Below, in pieces: positions 61,781 through 64,000 of a stretch of 64,000 nt of DNA. Origin of the DNA: CBDDHT01 sp965227905 (lineage in GTDB: Bacteria; Pseudomonadota; Alphaproteobacteria; Rhizobiales; Methyloligellaceae); contig OZ245780.1 in assembly GCA_965227905.1 (NCBI GenBank), forward strand, positions 1,426,001 through 1,490,000, read 5' to 3'. The translations under genes were made by a program, and so were the position numbers. The notes beneath the pieces were generated by a model, which was not told the DNA's origin, ran no database searches, and saw only the letters and a program-made list of their open reading frames with translations. The first letter of the stretch is position 1. Each line of letters starts with the position of its first letter.

Positions 61781-62274
61781 CGCGCTTTCGCTTCAGCGTC
61801 CTTGTTATCAGTGAGACGAACGGTCCATGTCGGCTCTTCATTTGTGTCGACTTCAAAGAACCCGGTGCGCTTGTACCCGCGCTGCGCGCACTGGTCGACC
61901 CCCTCGACGGTAAAGACCTTGTCGTCCGTGCACATATGAAGCTTGCCGCCCCATTCACCGCCACGGTCATAGTCGATGACATAGACATAGTAGTAGCGAT
62001 TGATCAGCTTGCCCTTAAGCAGGGTTTCGCAGCTGTTGGAGGCGAGATTCCACCAGCCTTCGCTGACCCACGAACCCTTGACCGTCTTGTAGCCAATGGC
62101 GGCACCGACACGGCTTCCGGTTGTGTTGCAGATCTTGAAATCTGCATAAGCGGGGGTGGCATCAAGGAATGCGGTCGTGCCCATGAAAAGGATGGCAAAT
62201 AGCGACAAGCGGGCAACGCTCGCAAAACTTGCGCGCGCAGAACTTGGTCTTGGCCTTTCGCGCAGGAAAAGCAT
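61777..62274 (-). CDS. DUF1036 family exported protein
   Basis: A 165-residue protein with an N-terminal signal sequence (ARLSLFAILFMGTTAFLDATPAYA). The DUF1036 domain follows: ADFKICNTTGSRVGAAIGYK, then WVSEGWWNLASNSCETLL and GYKRTGFFEVDT. Family function is unknown. The frame is open to 62388; ATG 62274 was chosen as it gives a typical length, but ATG 62343 cannot be excluded. It is coupled to pyk by an ATGA overlap, as recalled from Rhizobiales. Confidence 0.85.
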   Translation of the reverse strand: MLFLRERPRPSSARASFASVARLSLFAILFMGTTAFLDATPAYADFKICNTTGSRVGAAIGYKTVKGSWVSEGWWNLASNSCETLLKGKLINRYYYVYVIDYDRGGEWGGKLHMCTDDKVFTVEGVDQCAQRGYKRTGFFEVDTNEEPTWTVRLTDNKDAEAKAR

Positions 62275-62737
62275 GATCGCGTCCGCCCATTTGTTCCGGA
62301 GCCCCCGAGGCCCCGCTAAGCATCGCGCAGATTTCCTAAACATTCCTATATTCAGGGCCAAGAATGACGCGTTTGCCGGATTACGCACGAATACACCTTG
62401 AGTCGTTATTTGCCAGAAATGCGGTTAGGTCAAGGCCTTAGTCTTTGCAATGCAAGCCAATTTCATATGTCAAACTACGAACTCGAACGAATTTTCGTCT
62501 TGCAACGCCGGTTAATCAAGCGAGCCAAACGACACAGTTTTTCAGTTGCCAAGGAGGCACTCGACAGACTGCTAATGCCATCTTGGCGTGGATTGAACTG
62601 ACTTGCACATTAAAATTCGATCAAACGGTTGGCGACCGAACGGGTATGAACGTTCGCTCAGTGGCCTTCCGCCATCTCGCGTGCGATCCCGGTCGCCACG
62701 GTCATTCACGTGCTGAAACCAATGCAGTCGCACCAAA
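62275..62737. other. Intergenic region upstream of the DUF1036 gene
   Basis: About 460 bases, if ATG 62274 is the start of the DUF1036 gene. A few short open frames are present, none with supporting features. The part at about 62400-62560 is AT-rich and probably includes the promoter of the DUF1036-pyk operon. Confidence 0.4.
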
Positions 62738-63676
62738 TCAATCGGATCTTGCAGGGCGTGCAGCATAGATTCCGGCGAGCAGAAACAGGCCGCCAACGGT
62801 CTGCCAAAGCGATACGGCTTCGGACAGGACAAGCCATGCAAGCACAACGGCGGCCAGGGCTTCAACGAAGATGACGAGGGAAGAAAAGATCGCCGGCAGC
62901 ATTCCCAGCGCATAAGCCGTCAGTCCCTGGCCTCCGACGTGACTGATCAACGCCAGTGCCAACAATGCAGCCGCACCTTCCCATGTGGATGGCAGCAACC
63001 TGTCATCAAGGGCGAGGGCGGCGACCAGCAAGAGGGCTGCCGTTACGATCGACGGATAGAACATGGTCTCGGCAGCACTTAGCCGCCGGCGGGCCCACGA
63101 CATTGCGAGCACGTAGGTGCCGAAGAAGAAGGATGTGATCAGCCCGTACATATCTCCCGTCACGTTCTCTGGATTGAATCGGGCACTGGCTCCGACAAGC
63201 AGGGAGGCGCCGGCAACGCCAAGGGCAACACCGGCGAAGATCCGCGCGTTTACGGTCTCCTTCAGCACGAGCCAGGCACCGAGCGTGACGATGATCGGGG
63301 TCATGGTCGCAAGCAACGTGGCGTTTGCGACAGAGGTGTTATGAATTGCGAGATGCCAGAAAAAAAGATCGCCGGCAAACAAGAAACCAAGCACCAGAAT
63401 GGCGCCACGGTGTTTCAGCAGTTCCTGAGAGCGATCATTGGCAACAGTGCGACGGCGCTCCCAACCGAACCAGAACCATAGAAACGGTATCGCCAGAGCC
63501 ATGCGCCAGAAGGCACTCGCAAAGGGGCCGACATCGGCGAGGCGCACGAAAATGGGCGATGCGCCCATTGCCACGGCTCCCAGCGCAAGGGCGGCAATCG
63601 AGACGAGCGGTGTCGGCGCCACCGTGTGCGCTGTCTCTGTCGCGGCGTGACCGTCCTTGTTCACATCGGGCCCCAT
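62738..63676 (-). CDS. EamA/DMT-family transporter
   Basis: A 312-residue inner-membrane protein with ten predicted helices arranged as two EamA repeats: first from about 25 to 165 (ALGAVAMGASPIFVRLADVGPFASAFWRM; TLLATMTPIIVTLGAWLVLKETV) and second from about 180 to 305 (GQGLTAYALGMLPAIFSSL; LVLSEAVSLWQTVGGLFLLAGIYAA). The drug/metabolite transporter superfamily exports amino acids, nucleosides and other metabolites; the substrate is unknown. AGGAA is very close to ATG 63676. It is divergent from the amidohydrolase gene. Confidence 0.9.
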   Translation of the reverse strand: MGPDVNKDGHAATETAHTVAPTPLVSIAALALGAVAMGASPIFVRLADVGPFASAFWRMALAIPFLWFWFGWERRRTVANDRSQELLKHRGAILVLGFLFAGDLFFWHLAIHNTSVANATLLATMTPIIVTLGAWLVLKETVNARIFAGVALGVAGASLLVGASARFNPENVTGDMYGLITSFFFGTYVLAMSWARRRLSAAETMFYPSIVTAALLLVAALALDDRLLPSTWEGAAALLALALISHVGGQGLTAYALGMLPAIFSSLVIFVEALAAVVLAWLVLSEAVSLWQTVGGLFLLAGIYAARPARSD

Positions 63677-63747
63677 TTCCTGCGAAAGCGTCGCAGCAGG
63701 GATGCCCGCCCTAGCGCTCTCTAAGAGCGCTTACTATAGTGCCGCTC

Positions 63748-64000
63748 ATGAACGAACAAGCTGTTGATTTGCACGGTGCCGCTAGCGCCGAGATCACACC
63801 ATTCCGATGCATCGAAGGCGATGTCGATAAGGGTTGCCTGCTGATCTGCGATCATGCGTGCAACGCCTTCCCCGGCGGTCCCGAGGCTCTCGGCCTGGGG
63901 TTGGATCAACTGGAGCGCCATATCGCATACGATATTGGTGCGGCGGCGGTGACGGAGCGTCTGAGCGCTCTCATCAGTGCGCCGGCGGTTCTATCCGGTT
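63748..64000 (+). CDS. N-formylglutamate amidohydrolase family protein (3' end outside window)
   Basis: The first 84 residues of a protein that runs off the end of the window. After a short variable N-terminus come LLICDHACNAFP (metal-binding Asp/His region) and LGLGLDQLERHIAYDIGA, both typical of the N-formylglutamate amidohydrolase (HutG-like) family, zinc enzymes that release formate from N-formylglutamate or similar compounds. In Rhizobiales a family member is found near pyk and DUF1036, which fits here. The start ATG is 63748. Confidence 0.85.
   Translation, partial: MNEQAVDLHGAASAEITPFRCIEGDVDKGCLLICDHACNAFPGGPEALGLGLDQLERHIAYDIGAAAVTERLSALISAPAVLSG

Noticed and set aside
1..64000. tRNA, rRNA and riboswitch genes
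   Set aside because: I looked through the intergenic gaps for cloverleaf or conserved RNA signatures and saw none I could defend; a covariance-model search would settle this.

Overview
The window is a stretch of alphaproteobacterial chromosome, most likely from the Hyphomicrobiales (Rhizobiales) or a close relative. The support is: a zinc-ribbon DinB, a DUF2336 protein, TadE/TadG-like proteins, a cysteine-free ribosomal protein L36, and the order pyruvate kinase / DUF1036 / DMT permease / N-formylglutamate amidohydrolase, which I recall from Rhizobiales chromosomes. The base composition looks moderately GC-rich by eye; I did not compute it. Genus and species cannot be called.

Layout. 1-4404: signalling genes (a kinase tail cut by the window edge, a small hypothetical gene, a REC-PAS-kinase with an Rcp1-like single-domain regulator, a DUF456 membrane protein). 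4451-10201: a CocE/NonD-type hydrolase, a TadG-like von Willebrand protein, an FAH-family enzyme and a DUF2336 protein. 10269-11613: a complete IS3-family (IS407-like) insertion sequence with CGAG target duplications and a -1 frameshift site. 11918-18538: a PAS-PAS kinase with a double-receiver regulator, a DUF4915/TIGR03032-type protein, a diguanylate cyclase and a second TadG-like protein. 18906-21071: a large dihaem cytochrome c peroxidase-like protein.

21514-45010 is the striking region. One 14.8-kb gene on the minus strand encodes a giant cadherin-repeat / FG-GAP / LamG / RTX adhesin of about 4,929 residues. Divergently transcribed is a full type I secretion system: two different ABC proteins, an HlyD adaptor, a small exported protein and a TolC-like channel. 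Inside the adhesin gene, four distinct cadherin modules form a higher-order repeat of exactly 1,260 bp (420 codons), kept in register for 5.5 units. The two ABC proteins carry complementary defects in their ATP-binding motifs, which points to an obligate heterodimer.

45098-64000 is mostly housekeeping and accessory metabolism: DinB, a DUF255 thioredoxin-fold protein, a sulfotransferase, a GST-like protein, a class D beta-lactamase coupled to an SMP-30-type lactonase, an MMPL/RND exporter, a threonine aldolase, ribosomal protein L36 and a TPR protein. Then follows a tight pterin operon (PTPS/QueD-like, pteridine-reductase-like SDR, FolB-like, glycosyltransferase) ending in a terminator inside a 165-bp element with nearly perfect 52-bp inverted arms. 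Pyruvate kinase, DUF1036, an EamA permease and the start of an N-formylglutamate amidohydrolase close the window. I saw no rRNA, tRNA or CRISPR array.
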